Shown piece after piece: positions 16,933-26,108 of a stretch of DNA of 64,000 nucleotides. Position 1 is the first letter of the stretch. Every line of letters starts with the position of its first letter. The DNA is taken from positions 4,836,001 through 4,900,000 of the forward strand of contig NZ_CP121464.1 in assembly GCF_029690045.1 (NCBI RefSeq), in the 5' to 3' direction. The notes beneath the pieces are model-generated. The model made no database searches and was not told the origin of the DNA. It saw nothing but the letters and a program-made list of their open reading frames with translations. A program made the translations under genes and the position numbers. Source of the stretch: Janthinobacterium rivuli. Lineage in GTDB: Bacteria; Pseudomonadota; Gammaproteobacteria; Burkholderiales; Burkholderiaceae_D.

Positions 16933-17293
16933 GTTTTGTTATTCCAATCTCTTCGTCTGGTACGAAAATCCACAATAGAAGGTAAATCACCACGCCGAAG
17001 CCGAAGGTCAATGTAAACAGGACGAAGACGAGGCGCCAGATCCACGCTTCCATGCCGGAAGCGCGTCCTAGGCCGCCGCAGACGCCGCCAAGCCAGCGGT
17101 CGTTGCGCGATCGGCGCAGGCGGTTGAATTCCTGCACCAGGTCGTTCGACGGGCCGGAGTCGGAGGGACTCTCAGATTTGTCCAGGTTGATATTGCTCAG
17201 GAGCTTGGCTTTCGCTTGCGCGAATTCCGCGTCGCTCAGGGCGCCCGCCAGGTGCAACTCGTGCAGACGCTTGATTTCTTCAGAGACGTTCAT
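16922..17293 (-). CDS. SHOCT-PspC domain membrane protein
   Basis: A 123-residue protein with an N-terminal SHOCT-like helix (LHELHLAGALSDAEFAQAKAK), a polar linker, and a C-terminal PspC domain (RSRNDRWLGGVCGGLGRASG, then a hydrophobic helix at about 88-112). PspC proteins act in phage-shock-type membrane-stress sensing. It is inserted between odhB and lpdA and overlaps lpdA by 11 bases, an unusual place that suggests the gene is expressed with the 2-oxoglutarate dehydrogenase operon. No PspA or PspB is visible nearby, so its function here is open. Confidence 0.85.
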   Translation of the reverse strand: MNVSEEIKRLHELHLAGALSDAEFAQAKAKLLSNINLDKSESPSDSGPSNDLVQEFNRLRRSRNDRWLGGVCGGLGRASGMEAWIWRLVFVLFTLTFGFGVVIYLLLWIFVPDEEIGITKHEY

Positions 17294-17356
17294 GGGAATC
17301 CTCTTTCATTGAGATCAGCCAGCTGCGTCTTCTGGCAAGGGGTATCAGCTACATTG

Positions 17357-17376
17357 CCCCGGCGGCGACGCCGGGG
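17357..17376 (-). terminator. Hairpin downstream of odhB
   Basis: A perfect 8-bp stem (CCCCGGCG, GCGA loop, CGCCGGGG) lies 12 bases after the odhB stop. No T-run follows, so it more likely slows 3' decay or partly attenuates transcription into the PspC/lpdA genes than stops it. Confidence 0.4.
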
Positions 17377-17387
17377 GACTACGGTGC

Positions 17388-18644
17388 TTACAGGTCCAGC
17401 AACAGGCGTGCAGGATCTTCCAGCGCTTCTTTCATCGCCACCAGGCCCAGGACGGCTTCGCGGCCGTCGATGATGCGGTGGTCGTAGGACATGGCCAGGT
17501 AGTTCATCGGACGCACCACGATCTGGCCGTTTTCGACAACAGCGCGGTCTTTGGTCGCATGCACGCCCAGGATGGCCGATTGTGGCGGGTTGATGATCGG
17601 GGTCGACAGCATGGAGCCGAAGGTGCCGCCGTTCGAGATCGAGAACGTGCCGCCCGTCAGGTCGTCCAGGGTCAGCTTGCCTTCCTTGGCTTTGGCGCCG
17701 AATTCACCGATTTTTTTCTCGATGTCGGCGATCGACAGCTGGTCCGCGTTGCGGATGATAGGCACGACCAGGCCGCGTGGCGAACCGACAGCGATACCGA
17801 TGTCGAAGTAGCCGTGGTAAACGATGTCGTTGCCGTCAACGGAGGCATTGATGATCGGGTACTTTTTCAGGGCGGCGACGGCGGCCTTGACGAAGAAGGA
17901 CATGAAGCCCAGCTTGACGCCGTGCTCTTTCTCGAACTTGTCCTTGTACTTGTTGCGCAGGTCGATGACCGGCTGCATGTTCACTTCATTGAACGTGGTC
18001 AGGATGGCGTTCGTCGATTGCGATTGCAGCAGGCGCTCGGCGATACGTGCGCGCAGGCGGCTCATCGGCACGCGCTCTTCAGGGCGGTCGCCCAGGCTGG
18101 CGGCCGACGGCGTGGCAACTTGTTGCAGCGCTGGCTTGGCAGCGGCTGGCGCCAGTGGCGCGACAGCTGGCTTGGCGGAAGCGGCCAGGGCGTCGCCCTT
18201 GGTCACGCGGCCGTCTTTGCCCGAACCGGCAACGTCGCCAGCGGACAGGCCTTTTTCGGACAGGATCTTGGCAGCGGCAGGCATGGCGACATCACCTTTG
18301 GTCGCGGCGGCTGGCGCCGAAGCGGTCGATGCGTCTTGCGCAGCGGCAGCCAGGGCTGGTGCAGGCACGGCCGACACTTCCATCGGGCTGACCTTGGCCG
18401 AGCCGTCGGTGTCGATGATGGCGATGACTTCGCCGGCAACGACGGTGGCGCCGTCAGCCTTGATGATTTGCACGATCACGCCAGCGGCAGGCGCCGGCAG
18501 TTCCAGCACGACTTTGTCGGTTTCGATATCGATCATGTTTTCGTCGCGCGCAACTGCTTCGCCGACTTTCTTGTGCCATGCCAGCAAGGTCGCTTCTGCA
18601 ACCGATTCCGACAACTGGGGAACTTTGACTTCGATTTGTGCCAT
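17388..18644 (-). CDS. odhB: 2-oxoglutarate dehydrogenase E2, dihydrolipoyl succinyltransferase
   Basis: Core E2 subunit that moves the succinyl group from E1 via lipoyl-lysine to CoA. The 418-residue product has one lipoyl domain (1-80, lipoyl-lysine in the [12 protein letters not shown] motif near residue 43), an Ala/Pro-rich linker, a peripheral-subunit-binding domain (about 119-155, [14 protein letters not shown]), a second linker and the acyltransferase domain, with catalytic [11 protein letters not shown] near the C-terminus. GGAG precedes the ATG. It sits 116 bases after odhA, with two strong hairpins between them. Confidence 0.96.
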   Translation of the reverse strand: MAQIEVKVPQLSESVAEATLLAWHKKVGEAVARDENMIDIETDKVVLELPAPAAGVIVQIIKADGATVVAGEVIAIIDTDGSAKVSPMEVSAVPAPALAAAAQDASTASAPAAATKGDVAMPAAAKILSEKGLSAGDVAGSGKDGRVTKGDALAASAKPAVAPLAPAAAKPALQQVATPSAASLGDRPEERVPMSRLRARIAERLLQSQSTNAILTTFNEVNMQPVIDLRNKYKDKFEKEHGVKLGFMSFFVKAAVAALKKYPIINASVDGNDIVYHGYFDIGIAVGSPRGLVVPIIRNADQLSIADIEKKIGEFGAKAKEGKLTLDDLTGGTFSISNGGTFGSMLSTPIINPPQSAILGVHATKDRAVVENGQIVVRPMNYLAMSYDHRIIDGREAVLGLVAMKEALEDPARLLLDL

Positions 18645-18672
18645 GTAAAACTCCGTTTATTTTGTTATTGCG

Positions 18673-18701
18673 GCGCCGCCCCTGCGTAGCAAGGGCGGCG
18701 C
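18673..18701 (-). other. Intercistronic hairpin 1 between odhA and odhB
   Basis: A 9-bp perfect stem (GCGCCGCCC and GGGCGGCGC) with an 11-base loop. Together with the stem at 18724-18747 it fills the odhA-odhB gap. Neither has a terminator T-run. Confidence 0.5.
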
Positions 18702-18723
18702 TCCGTCATGATGTATGCAAGCA

Positions 18724-18747
18724 GGCGCCATGCAATCGCATGGCGCC
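18724..18747 (-). other. Intercistronic hairpin 2 between odhA and odhB
   Basis: A 10-bp perfect stem (GGCGCCATGC and GCATGGCGCC) with a four-base loop, 14 bases after the odhA stop. It is well placed to protect the odhA transcript 3' end or tune E1:E2 ratio; this is inference from structure. Confidence 0.5.
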
Positions 18748-18760
18748 CTTATCCTGCCAC

Positions 18761-21613
18761 TTACTTGGTCAGGATAAAACCCTTCAGCTTCGAGAATGCC
18801 GTTTCCAGCAGATCTTTTTGCTGGGCGTAGTGCTTGTCATAGTAACCGACAGCAGGCGACGCCGAAGCGGGACGGCCGGCGTAAGCCAGACGCTGACCCG
18901 ATTCCAGGCCTTCGAAGATGTTGTGCTGGATCTGGAACCAGGCGCCCTGGTTTTGCGGCTCGTCCTGCGCCCAGACGACTTCGACCAGGTTCGGGAACTT
19001 CTTCAGTTCAGCGGCGAACGACTTGTGCGGGAACGGATACAGCTGTTCCAGGCGCACGATGGCCGTGTCGGTCTGGCCACGGGTCTTGCGTGCGTTGACC
19101 AGGTCGTAGTAGACCTTGCCCGAGCAGGCGACCACGCGCTTGACTTTCTTGGCGTCGATTTTGTCGTCGACTTCGCCGATGACGGTCTGGAAACCACCCT
19201 TGGCCAGGTCGGTCAGCGGCGAACCGGCATCCTTGTTGCGCAACAGCGACTTCGGCGTCAGGATGACCAGCGGCTTGCGGAACTGGCGCACCATCTGGCG
19301 GCGCAGCAAATGGAAGATCTGCGAAGCCGTCGTCGGCTGCACCACTTGCATGTTGTTGTCTGCGCACAGCTGCAGGAAACGCTCCGGACGCGCGGACGAG
19401 TGCTCAGGACCCTGGCCTTCGTAACCGTGCGGCAGCATCATGACCAGGCCCGAAGCGCGGCCCCACTTCACTTCGCCGGAGCTGATGAACTGGTCGATCA
19501 CCACTTGCGCGCCGTTGGCAAAGTCGCCGAACTGGGCTTCCCAGATCGTCAGTGTGTTCGGTTCAGCGGTCGAGTAGCCGTATTCGAAGGCCAGTACGGC
19601 TTCTTCGGACAGCACCGAGTCGATGACGGTGAACGGCGCCTGGTTGTCCGACACGTTTTGCAGCGGAATGTAGGTACCTGCATCCCAACGCTCGCGGTTT
19701 TGATCGTGCAAGACGGCGTGGCGGTGCACGAAGGTGCCGCGGCCGGCGTCCTGGCCCGTCAGGCGGATGGCGTAGCCGGACGATACCAGCGATGCGTAGG
19801 CCAGGTGTTCGCCCATGCCCCAGTCCAGGTTCATTTCGCCACGGCCCATGGTGCCACGGTCGCCCAGAACTTTTTCAACCAGCGAGTGGACCTTGAAGTC
19901 TTCCGGCACGGTGGTGATGCGGGTGGCAAGGCGTTTCAGTTCCGTCATCGGCACGGCGGTGTCGGCCGAATCGGTCCATTTCTTGTTCAGGAACGGCAGC
20001 CAGTCGACGGCGTACTTGTTCTTGAAGTTCGAGATGACCGGATCGACGGTGTGCTTGCCGGCGTCCATGGCGTCGCGGAAGGCGGCCACCATCTTGTCGC
20101 CGCCATCGGCAGGGATCACGCCTTGCGCTACCAGCTTGTCCGCATACAGCTTGCGGGTGCCTGGATGCTGGCCGATCTTCTTGTACATCAGTGGCTGCGT
20201 CAGTGCCGGCGTATCTTGCTCGTTGTGGCCAAGCTTGCGGTAGCAGATGATGTCGAGGACGATGTCCTTCTTGAATTCCATGCGGTAGTCGAGCGCGATC
20301 TGCGTCGCCAGCACCACGGCTTCCGGATCATCGGCGTTGATGTGCAGGACCGGTGCTTCGATCATCTTGACGACGTCCGAGCAGTACAGGGTCGAGCGGG
20401 CATCGCGCGGATCCGAGGTGGTGAAACCGATCTGGTTGTTGATCACGATATGCACCGTGCCGCCGGTATGGTAGCCACGGGTTTGCGCCAGATTCAGCGT
20501 TTCCATGACCACGCCCTGGCCGGCGAAAGCGGCATCGCCGTGCACCAGGATCGGCAGCACTTGCGCGCCCTGCGCGTCGCCGCGGCGATCCATGCGGGCC
20601 TTGACGGAACCTTCGACCACAGGGTTGACGATTTCCAGGTGCGACGGGTTGAACGCCAGCGACAGGTGGACCGGGCCGCCTGCGGTGGAGATGTCCGACG
20701 AGAAGCCTTGATGGTATTTCACGTCGCCGGCAGGCAGGTCGTCGCCATGCTTGCCTTCGAATTCTTCGAACAGTTCCTGCGGCGCTTTGCCCAGGGTGTT
20801 GACCAGCACGTTCAGGCGGCCGCGGTGGGCCATGCCGATGACGATTTCCTGCACGCCTTTTTCGCCGGCGCGCTGGATGGTTTCATCCATCGAGGCGATG
20901 AAGGTTTCGCCGCCTTCCAGGGAGAAGCGCTTCTGGCCCACGTAGCGGGTGTGCAGATAGCGTTCCAGGCCTTCAGCCGCGGTCAGGCGGTCGAGGATGT
21001 GGATTTTTTTCTCTGGGGTGAAATTCGGGGTGGAGCGGATCGATTCCAGTTTCTCTTGCAGCCAGCGCTTTTCGGCCGGGTCGGAGATGTACATGAACTC
21101 GGCGCCGATCGAACGCGTGTAGGTATCGCGCAGATAGTTGAGCAGATCGCGCAGGGTGGCGGTCTCGGGGCCAAAATAGGTATTGCTGATGTTGAACACG
21201 GTGTCCATGTCCGCGTCGGTGAAACCGTAGAAGCTCGGCTCCAGTTCCGGGATCATCGGACGTTCCTGGCGTTGCAGCGGATCCAGGTTGGCCCAGTGCG
21301 AACCGAGGTAGCGGTAAGCGGCGATCAGCTGCGTGGCGGCGACGCGCTTGCGGCCCATTTCAGCATCGAAGGAAGCGGTTACTGTGCGGATCGGACCAGC
21401 TTTTGCGCGCTCGGCGAACGAGGCGACGACGGAGGCATGCGCCACGTCAGGCTTGTTGGTGCCATCGACGGCAGGCACGTGCTGCATTGCGTCGAAGTAG
21501 GAACGCCAGTTATCGGGTACCGAGCCTGGGTTGTTCAGATACGCCTCGTACAGGTCTTCCACGTACGGAGCATTCCCACCGAACAGGTAGGAGTTGGTCG
21601 TTAATTGCTGCAT
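18761..21613 (-). CDS. odhA: 2-oxoglutarate dehydrogenase E1 component
   Basis: Thiamine-diphosphate enzyme that decarboxylates 2-oxoglutarate and succinylates the E2 lipoyl group in the TCA cycle. The 950-residue product has the N-terminal E2-contacting segment (NSYLFGGNAPYVEDLYEAYL), the ThDP-binding region (GMAHRGRLNVLVN, HGDAAFAGQGVV, INNQIGFTT) and the C-terminal transketolase-like domain (LPHGYEGQGPEHSSARPERFLQ). Length is typical. AGGTGAG precedes the ATG. It leads odhA-odhB-pspC-lpdA. No sucCD genes follow the cluster. Confidence 0.97.
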   Translation of the reverse strand: MQQLTTNSYLFGGNAPYVEDLYEAYLNNPGSVPDNWRSYFDAMQHVPAVDGTNKPDVAHASVVASFAERAKAGPIRTVTASFDAEMGRKRVAATQLIAAYRYLGSHWANLDPLQRQERPMIPELEPSFYGFTDADMDTVFNISNTYFGPETATLRDLLNYLRDTYTRSIGAEFMYISDPAEKRWLQEKLESIRSTPNFTPEKKIHILDRLTAAEGLERYLHTRYVGQKRFSLEGGETFIASMDETIQRAGEKGVQEIVIGMAHRGRLNVLVNTLGKAPQELFEEFEGKHGDDLPAGDVKYHQGFSSDISTAGGPVHLSLAFNPSHLEIVNPVVEGSVKARMDRRGDAQGAQVLPILVHGDAAFAGQGVVMETLNLAQTRGYHTGGTVHIVINNQIGFTTSDPRDARSTLYCSDVVKMIEAPVLHINADDPEAVVLATQIALDYRMEFKKDIVLDIICYRKLGHNEQDTPALTQPLMYKKIGQHPGTRKLYADKLVAQGVIPADGGDKMVAAFRDAMDAGKHTVDPVISNFKNKYAVDWLPFLNKKWTDSADTAVPMTELKRLATRITTVPEDFKVHSLVEKVLGDRGTMGRGEMNLDWGMGEHLAYASLVSSGYAIRLTGQDAGRGTFVHRHAVLHDQNRERWDAGTYIPLQNVSDNQAPFTVIDSVLSEEAVLAFEYGYSTAEPNTLTIWEAQFGDFANGAQVVIDQFISSGEVKWGRASGLVMMLPHGYEGQGPEHSSARPERFLQLCADNNMQVVQPTTASQIFHLLRRQMVRQFRKPLVILTPKSLLRNKDAGSPLTDLAKGGFQTVIGEVDDKIDAKKVKRVVACSGKVYYDLVNARKTRGQTDTAIVRLEQLYPFPHKSFAAELKKFPNLVEVVWAQDEPQNQGAWFQIQHNIFEGLESGQRLAYAGRPASASPAVGYYDKHYAQQKDLLETAFSKLKGFILTK

Positions 21614-21758
21614 ATATTGCTCACCTTTCTTCGCGCTTCGCGAGGAATTAGCGGGTTAATCTAACCTTCCGCGACACGGCCTGACCGGTTAGCGGATTGC
21701 ACATCAAGTTGTGGGGAAGGGCTTTTATATTGCACCAGCATTCTGCATACCGTCATTT

Positions 21759-21788
21759 AGAATAGCACGCGGTATTGTAACGCAACAA
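21759..21788 (-). promoter_or_regulatory. Candidate odhA promoter
   Basis: On the minus strand TTGTTG (-35-like) and TATTCT (-10-like) are 18 bases apart, about 145 bases upstream of the odhA start codon. It is the best sigma-70-type match I see in the 257-bp gap. The match is moderate. Confidence 0.35.
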
Positions 21789-21870
21789 CGACTAGTTGAA
21801 TTTTATTTGGCAAGCAAATGTAAGCTGTGTTGTTGATTTTCCCGGGCTTGCAAGCCTGTCACTGTTATGC

Positions 21871-22845
21871 TTACAACACATCGGCGACCCTGCCGGCGTG
21901 CCGCTTGCGCCCAACTGGTCTGCCCGGCAACGGTGCCGCCGCGATGGCCGCCAGCCAATCGGCATCGCCGGCAAACCACTCCACCAGGAAGTCGAGCATG
22001 GTGCGCAACAGGGGCGACATGTGCTGGCGCGACGTATAGACGCCATAGATGCCCATATCCTGCGGCTGGTACGCGGGCAGCAGCTCCACCAGTTGCCCGC
22101 TGGCGATCAGCGGCGCGGCCGAAAAGCGCGGCTGCATGGCGATGCCCGCCCCCGCCACCGTGGCCACCAGCAACACCAGCGATTCATTCGCCGACAGGCG
22201 GCCGCTGACGGGGACAGTGAGCGCTTCCCCGTCATGTGTAAATTGCCACAGGCTCTTGCCGAAATACGTGTACGTCAGGCAGTTGTGCAGGGCCAGGTCC
22301 TCCGCCCGGCGCGGCGTGCCGTGCGCCGCGAGGTACGATGGTGCGGCGCACACCACCGAGGCGCAGCTGGCCAGCTGGCGCGCGATCAGATTCGGCTCGA
22401 GCGCGTTGGTGATGCGGATCGCCAGGTCGATGCGCTGCTCCACCAGGTTGACGGCGCGGTTCTCCATCTGCAGGTCGACGGCGGCGCGCGGGTAGCGCCG
22501 CAGGTAAGCGGTTACTGCGCCAGCGAGCGCCGTCTGCGCCAAGGATTGCGAGCAGGTGATGCGCAGCAAACCGTGCGGCGTGTCGAGGCCCTCGGGCGAA
22601 GTGACGGCCATGGCGCCGGCCACTTCCAGCATCTGCCGGCAGCGCGCCAAGGTGGTCTCGCCCGCATCCGTCAGACTCAGACGGCGGGTGGTGCGATGCA
22701 ACAGGCGCGCCCCCGCCCACGCTTCCATCTCGGCCAGATAGCGCGTCACCATGGCGCGCGACATGTCGAGCGCCTCGCTGGCGGCCACCATGCTGCCACG
22801 CTCGGCGATGGCGACGAATACTTGTGCGGCGGTGATACGGTCCAT
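21871..22845 (-). CDS. LysR-family transcriptional regulator
   Basis: A 324-residue LysR-type DNA-binding protein: N-terminal winged helix-turn-helix (1-60, AAQVFVAIAERGSMVAASEALDMSRAMVTRYLAEME) and an effector domain from about 88. Its N-terminus and YTYFGKSLW segment resemble the CrgA/DsdC-like branch of single-target LysR regulators. The ATG at 22843-22845 has AAGGGAG upstream. It stands alone between odhA and an oxidoreductase on the same strand, so its target cannot be assigned from the context. Confidence 0.85.
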   Translation of the reverse strand: MDRITAAQVFVAIAERGSMVAASEALDMSRAMVTRYLAEMEAWAGARLLHRTTRRLSLTDAGETTLARCRQMLEVAGAMAVTSPEGLDTPHGLLRITCSQSLAQTALAGAVTAYLRRYPRAAVDLQMENRAVNLVEQRIDLAIRITNALEPNLIARQLASCASVVCAAPSYLAAHGTPRRAEDLALHNCLTYTYFGKSLWQFTHDGEALTVPVSGRLSANESLVLLVATVAGAGIAMQPRFSAAPLIASGQLVELLPAYQPQDMGIYGVYTSRQHMSPLLRTMLDFLVEWFAGDADWLAAIAAAPLPGRPVGRKRHAGRVADVL

Positions 22846-23078
22846 GCGGTACTCCCTTGATTCGTCCGATCCATGCAACTAAGTATTGCAATCTACCCTA
22901 TTTGTCGCGCCTGGTCGAAAGGATCCATGCGACAAGAGCATCCAATGCAGAAAAAATAATATGTTTGCACGCGCCGCCGCCCCTCGCGCACCCGGGCAAC
23001 ATTTCCGATGCGGCGCAGTTAGCGCACACCATCACCACGACCGGCCAGCGACATTGAACTGAAGCTGGAGCGGCGCCC

Positions 23079-23621
23079 TTACAAGGCAGCCAGGAAGCGC
23101 TCATACGCTTGCGCGCTACGCGCCAGCCGCTCGGCATAGCCCGTTTCCTTCGGCCCGTCTTCCGCGCCATAGAAGGCAAAGAAACGGCGGTTGTCGGCGC
23201 CGATATATGCCAGAGTCACATCGAACGGCGCCAGCAGCTGCGCCAGGGTGACGTGCCACTTGCCTTCCGGCGTGAAGTCTTCCTCGCGGATGCCGGCCGT
23301 CACGGCCAGCGCCACTTTTCTCCCCTTGAAGGCATCGCCGCCCGTGCCGTAGGCCCAGCCATACGCCAGCACCTGATCTAGCCACTGCTTCAGCAAGGGC
23401 GGGCAGTTGAACCAGTACACGGGGAACTGCAAGACCACGTTGGCGTGTGCCTCCACCAGCGCCTGCTCGCGCGCCACGTCGATATTTCCATCAGGGTAAG
23501 CCTGGTGCACATCGTGGATGGTGTAGCGGTCGGGATACTGCGCCAGCTCCTGCAGCCAGCGCTTGTTGGCGACCGACGTGCCGATGGAGGGATGGAAGAC
23601 GATAACGAGGGTTTTCATCAT
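23079..23621 (-). CDS. NAD(P)H:quinone oxidoreductase, KefF/MdaB-like
   Basis: A 180-residue flavodoxin-fold oxidoreductase. The FMN/FAD-binding start (MKTLVIVFHPSIGTSVANKRW), the QFPVYWFNCPPLLKQWLDQVLAYGWAYG block and the C-terminal YAERL helix match the YheR/KefF/NQO1 family of two-electron quinone reductases. A likely role is quinone or electrophile detoxification. An HxlR regulator sits upstream on the same strand, and the 224-bp gap has two palindromes suitable for it. The start was placed at the ATG with AGGA upstream; the next codon is also ATG. Confidence 0.87.
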   Translation of the reverse strand: MMKTLVIVFHPSIGTSVANKRWLQELAQYPDRYTIHDVHQAYPDGNIDVAREQALVEAHANVVLQFPVYWFNCPPLLKQWLDQVLAYGWAYGTGGDAFKGRKVALAVTAGIREEDFTPEGKWHVTLAQLLAPFDVTLAYIGADNRRFFAFYGAEDGPKETGYAERLARSAQAYERFLAAL

Positions 23622-23753
23622 GCTGCTTTCCTGAAAATGGGTGGATGCACCGGCCCCGCGTTCACAGAAAAGCAGGCAAGCCGGTACCCTGCCCCGTGGC
23701 GCATGGCACATGACCGTGCGCCAGCAGAGGCAAAAACAGCATAACCATCGCGA

Positions 23754-23770
23754 GTACTTTTCACAAGTAC
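23754..23770. promoter_or_regulatory. Candidate HxlR operator 1
   Basis: GTACTT-TTCAC-AAGTAC is a perfect 6-bp inverted repeat, the kind of AT-rich short-spaced palindrome used by HxlR/DUF24 regulators. On the minus strand a TATGAT -10-like box (23783-23788) lies between this site and the one at 23798. Confidence 0.5.
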
Positions 23771-23797
23771 GCACATTAACTGATCATACAGGAAGAA

Positions 23798-23810
23798 AAG
23801 TAAGTTACTT
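23798..23810. promoter_or_regulatory. Candidate HxlR operator 2
   Basis: AAGTAA-G-TTACTT is a perfect palindrome with a one-base centre, 44 bp from the centre of the first site and sharing the AAGTA half-site. Both lie upstream of the quinone reductase and downstream of the HxlR gene. Confidence 0.5.
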
Positions 23811-23845
23811 GGCCATGCAAAGCCCCTTGGGCATGCGCATTCTGG

Positions 23846-24187
23846 TCAGACTGGCTGGTGCCGCTCACCCCACGCGCACAAGGTATGCAGCACGGGGATC
23901 AGCGAGGCGCCCTTGCTGGAGAGCGAATATTCCACCTTGGGCGGCACTTGCGGATATTCCTTGCGCACGATCAGCGCATCCGCTTCCAGCTCCTTCAGCA
24001 CGACGCTGAGGGTCTTGAAGGCGATGCCGCCGAGATGGCGCTTGAGTTCGTTATGCCGCAGCACGGTGTTCTCCGCCAGCGCATACAGGATCAGCATCTT
24101 GTACTTGCCGCCGATCAGCGACAAGGTATAGCCAAATGCCGTATCGGCCAGGGCCACGCCGCCGGGGGCGCAGGTGTCTTCATTCAT
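23846..24187 (-). CDS. HxlR-family transcriptional regulator
   Basis: A 113-residue winged-helix regulator: IGGKYKMLILYALAENTVLRHNELKRHLGGIAFKTL is the DUF24/HxlR core, followed by the wing (KEYPQVPPKVEYSLSSKG). Members of this group often use a conserved cysteine near the N-terminus to sense quinones and electrophiles; here Cys6 (NEDTCAPGG) is in that position. The start ATG at 24185-24187 has AGGAAG upstream. The downstream quinone reductase is the probable target. Confidence 0.9.
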   Translation of the reverse strand: MNEDTCAPGGVALADTAFGYTLSLIGGKYKMLILYALAENTVLRHNELKRHLGGIAFKTLSVVLKELEADALIVRKEYPQVPPKVEYSLSSKGASLIPVLHTLCAWGERHQPV

Positions 24188-24236
24188 CGCGTTGTGCTTC
24201 CTGTTGTACCAGGGCCCGAGCATAACAGCCCGGCAT

Positions 24237-24265
24237 AAAAAAACGGGCCGAAGCCCGTTTTTTTG
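24237..24265. terminator. Bidirectional rho-independent terminator after gltA
   Basis: A-run, then AAACGGGC, CGAA loop, GCCCGTTT and a T-run: a perfect 8-bp stem with A/T tracts on both sides, 22 bases after the gltA stop codon. It separates the sdh-gltA cluster from the HxlR gene. Confidence 0.88.
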
Positions 24266-24286
24266 TTTGCTCGATACCGCTCTGGA

Positions 24287-25588
24287 TTAACGCTTGTCCA
24301 GTGGCAGTACTTCACGCGTGGTCGAACCGACGAACAACTGGCGCGGACGGCCGATTTTTTGCTCTGGGTCGGCGATCATTTCGTTCCACTGGGCGATCCA
24401 GCCGATCGTACGGGCCATAGCGAAGATACCGGTGAACAGCGACACAGGGATGCCCAGCGCCGATTGCACGATGCCTGAGTAGAAGTCGACGTTCGGGTAC
24501 AGTTTGCGCGAAACGAAGTATTCGTCGTTCAGTGCAATCTTTTCCAGTTCCATCGCCAGCTTGAACAGCGGGTCGTCTTGCAGACCCAGTTCTTGCAGCA
24601 CTTCGTAGCAGGTTTCACGCATCAGCTTGGCGCGTGGATCGAAGTTCTTGTACACGCGGTGGCCAAAGCCCATCAGCTTGACGCCGGAGTTCTTGTCCTT
24701 GACTTGCTCGATGAAGGCAGGGATGTTCTCGACGGTGCCGATTTCTTTCAGCATGTTGAGTGCCGCTTCGTTGGCGCCGCCGTGGGCAGGGCCCCACAGG
24801 CAGGCGATACCGGCAGCGATACAGGCGAACGGGTTGGCGCCCGACGAACCGGCCAGACGGACGGTCGATGTCGATGCGTTTTGCTCGTGGTCCGCGTGCA
24901 GGATCAGGATGCGGTCCAGGGCGCGCACCAGCACGTCGTTGACCTTGTACTCTTCGCACGGATTGGCGAACATCATGTGCATGAAGTTGGCGCTGTACGA
25001 CAGGTCGTTGCGTGGGTACACGAACGGCTGGCCGACCGAGTACTTGTAGGTCATGGCGACCAGGGTTGGCATCTTGGCGATCAGGCGGATGGCCGACACT
25101 TCGCGGTGACGCGGGTCGTTGATGTCCAGCGAGTCATGGTAGAACGATGCCAGCGCGCCGACGGTGCCCACCAGGACCGACATCGGATGCGCGTCGCGGC
25201 GGAAGCCACGGAAGAAGAATTGCATCTGTTCGTGCACCATCGTGTGCTTGGTGACGGTGTCGACGAACTTGGCTTTCTGCGCCGCGTTCGGCAGTTCGCC
25301 GTTCAGCAGCAGGTAGCACGATTCCATGAAGTCGGCGTTGACGGCCAACTGTTCGATCGGGTAACCGCGGTACAGCAGCTCGCCCTTGTCGCCGTCGATG
25401 TAGGTGATGGACGAGTTGCAGGCGGCCGTCGACATAAAGCCTGGGTCGTAGGTGAACTTGCCGCTACCGGCGTACAGTTTGCGGATGTCGATGACGTCCG
25501 GGCCAACCGTGCCTTTGTAGATTGGAAATTCAAGCGATGGGCTGCCATCGGAGAACGACAGGGTAGCTTTTGTGTCAGAGATATTCAT
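24287..25588 (-). CDS. gltA: Citrate synthase (type II)
   Basis: Condenses oxaloacetate and acetyl-CoA to citrate. The 433-residue product has the type II length, the catalytic-histidine segment [26 protein letters not shown] and the catalytic Asp region. AGGAAG precedes the ATG. It is downstream of sdhE after 121 bases, so it is the last gene of the sdhCDAB-sdhE-gltA run; the spacing leaves room for its own promoter. A strong bidirectional terminator follows. Confidence 0.97.
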   Translation of the reverse strand: MNISDTKATLSFSDGSPSLEFPIYKGTVGPDVIDIRKLYAGSGKFTYDPGFMSTAACNSSITYIDGDKGELLYRGYPIEQLAVNADFMESCYLLLNGELPNAAQKAKFVDTVTKHTMVHEQMQFFFRGFRRDAHPMSVLVGTVGALASFYHDSLDINDPRHREVSAIRLIAKMPTLVAMTYKYSVGQPFVYPRNDLSYSANFMHMMFANPCEEYKVNDVLVRALDRILILHADHEQNASTSTVRLAGSSGANPFACIAAGIACLWGPAHGGANEAALNMLKEIGTVENIPAFIEQVKDKNSGVKLMGFGHRVYKNFDPRAKLMRETCYEVLQELGLQDDPLFKLAMELEKIALNDEYFVSRKLYPNVDFYSGIVQSALGIPVSLFTGIFAMARTIGWIAQWNEMIADPEQKIGRPRQLFVGSTTREVLPLDKR

Positions 25589-25709
25589 GGGCTCTTCCTT
25601 CTCGGGAGTGAGTCGAAATTAAAATCAAAAATTCTGGCTGCAATTCGCACCGCATTCGGCAGTGCTACAGCGCGCCACTCGCACCGTTTGCAATATATCG
25701 CCCAGGCGT

Positions 25710-25991
25710 CTAGGCAATGCGCAGTCGTTGCAGCAGTGCGCGCACATGCGGCAGATCGACTTCGCCTTCCGGCTCTTTACGAGCCAGTACCAGATCCATT
25801 AACGCATTGTCCGATAAATCCAGCAAACGCGTCAGCGCGTCAACTTCTTCATCGGTCAATTCGGTTTCATACGCATCGAGAAAACGGGTCAGGATAATGT
25901 CGTTTTCCAGCAGGCCACGGCGTGAACGCCAGCGCAGGCGGGCGCGGTTGGCCGGGTCGGCCTGATGCGAGGACAAAATTGATTCTGTCAT
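25710..25991 (-). CDS. sdhE: Succinate dehydrogenase assembly factor SdhE
   Basis: Small protein that promotes covalent FAD attachment to SdhA. The 93-residue product has the RGxxE motif in RRGLLENDIIL (about residues 23-33), which binds the flavoprotein, and an otherwise helical fold of normal length. It starts 117 bases after sdhB in the same direction. The ATG at 25989-25991 has only a weak ribosome-binding site; a GTG upstream is possible but unlikely. Confidence 0.9.
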   Translation of the reverse strand: MTESILSSHQADPANRARLRWRSRRGLLENDIILTRFLDAYETELTDEEVDALTRLLDLSDNALMDLVLARKEPEGEVDLPHVRALLQRLRIA

Positions 25992-26108
25992 TTGGTTTAC
26001 CACTTTACGTGTGCCTTGCGGCACGGTGCTGCTTTGCAGGCGCCGCCTGCAGGCAAGAGAGGATACCCTCTTCCCGCAAACGGCGCCCGGCGGATGCGAT
26101 CAGGGGGA

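Noticed and set aside
18638..21604. 988-codon plus-strand open frame opposite odhA
   Set aside because: A high-GC shadow of odhA: no domains, His/Arg/Gln-rich composition and no initiation signal. odhA itself has all family motifs.
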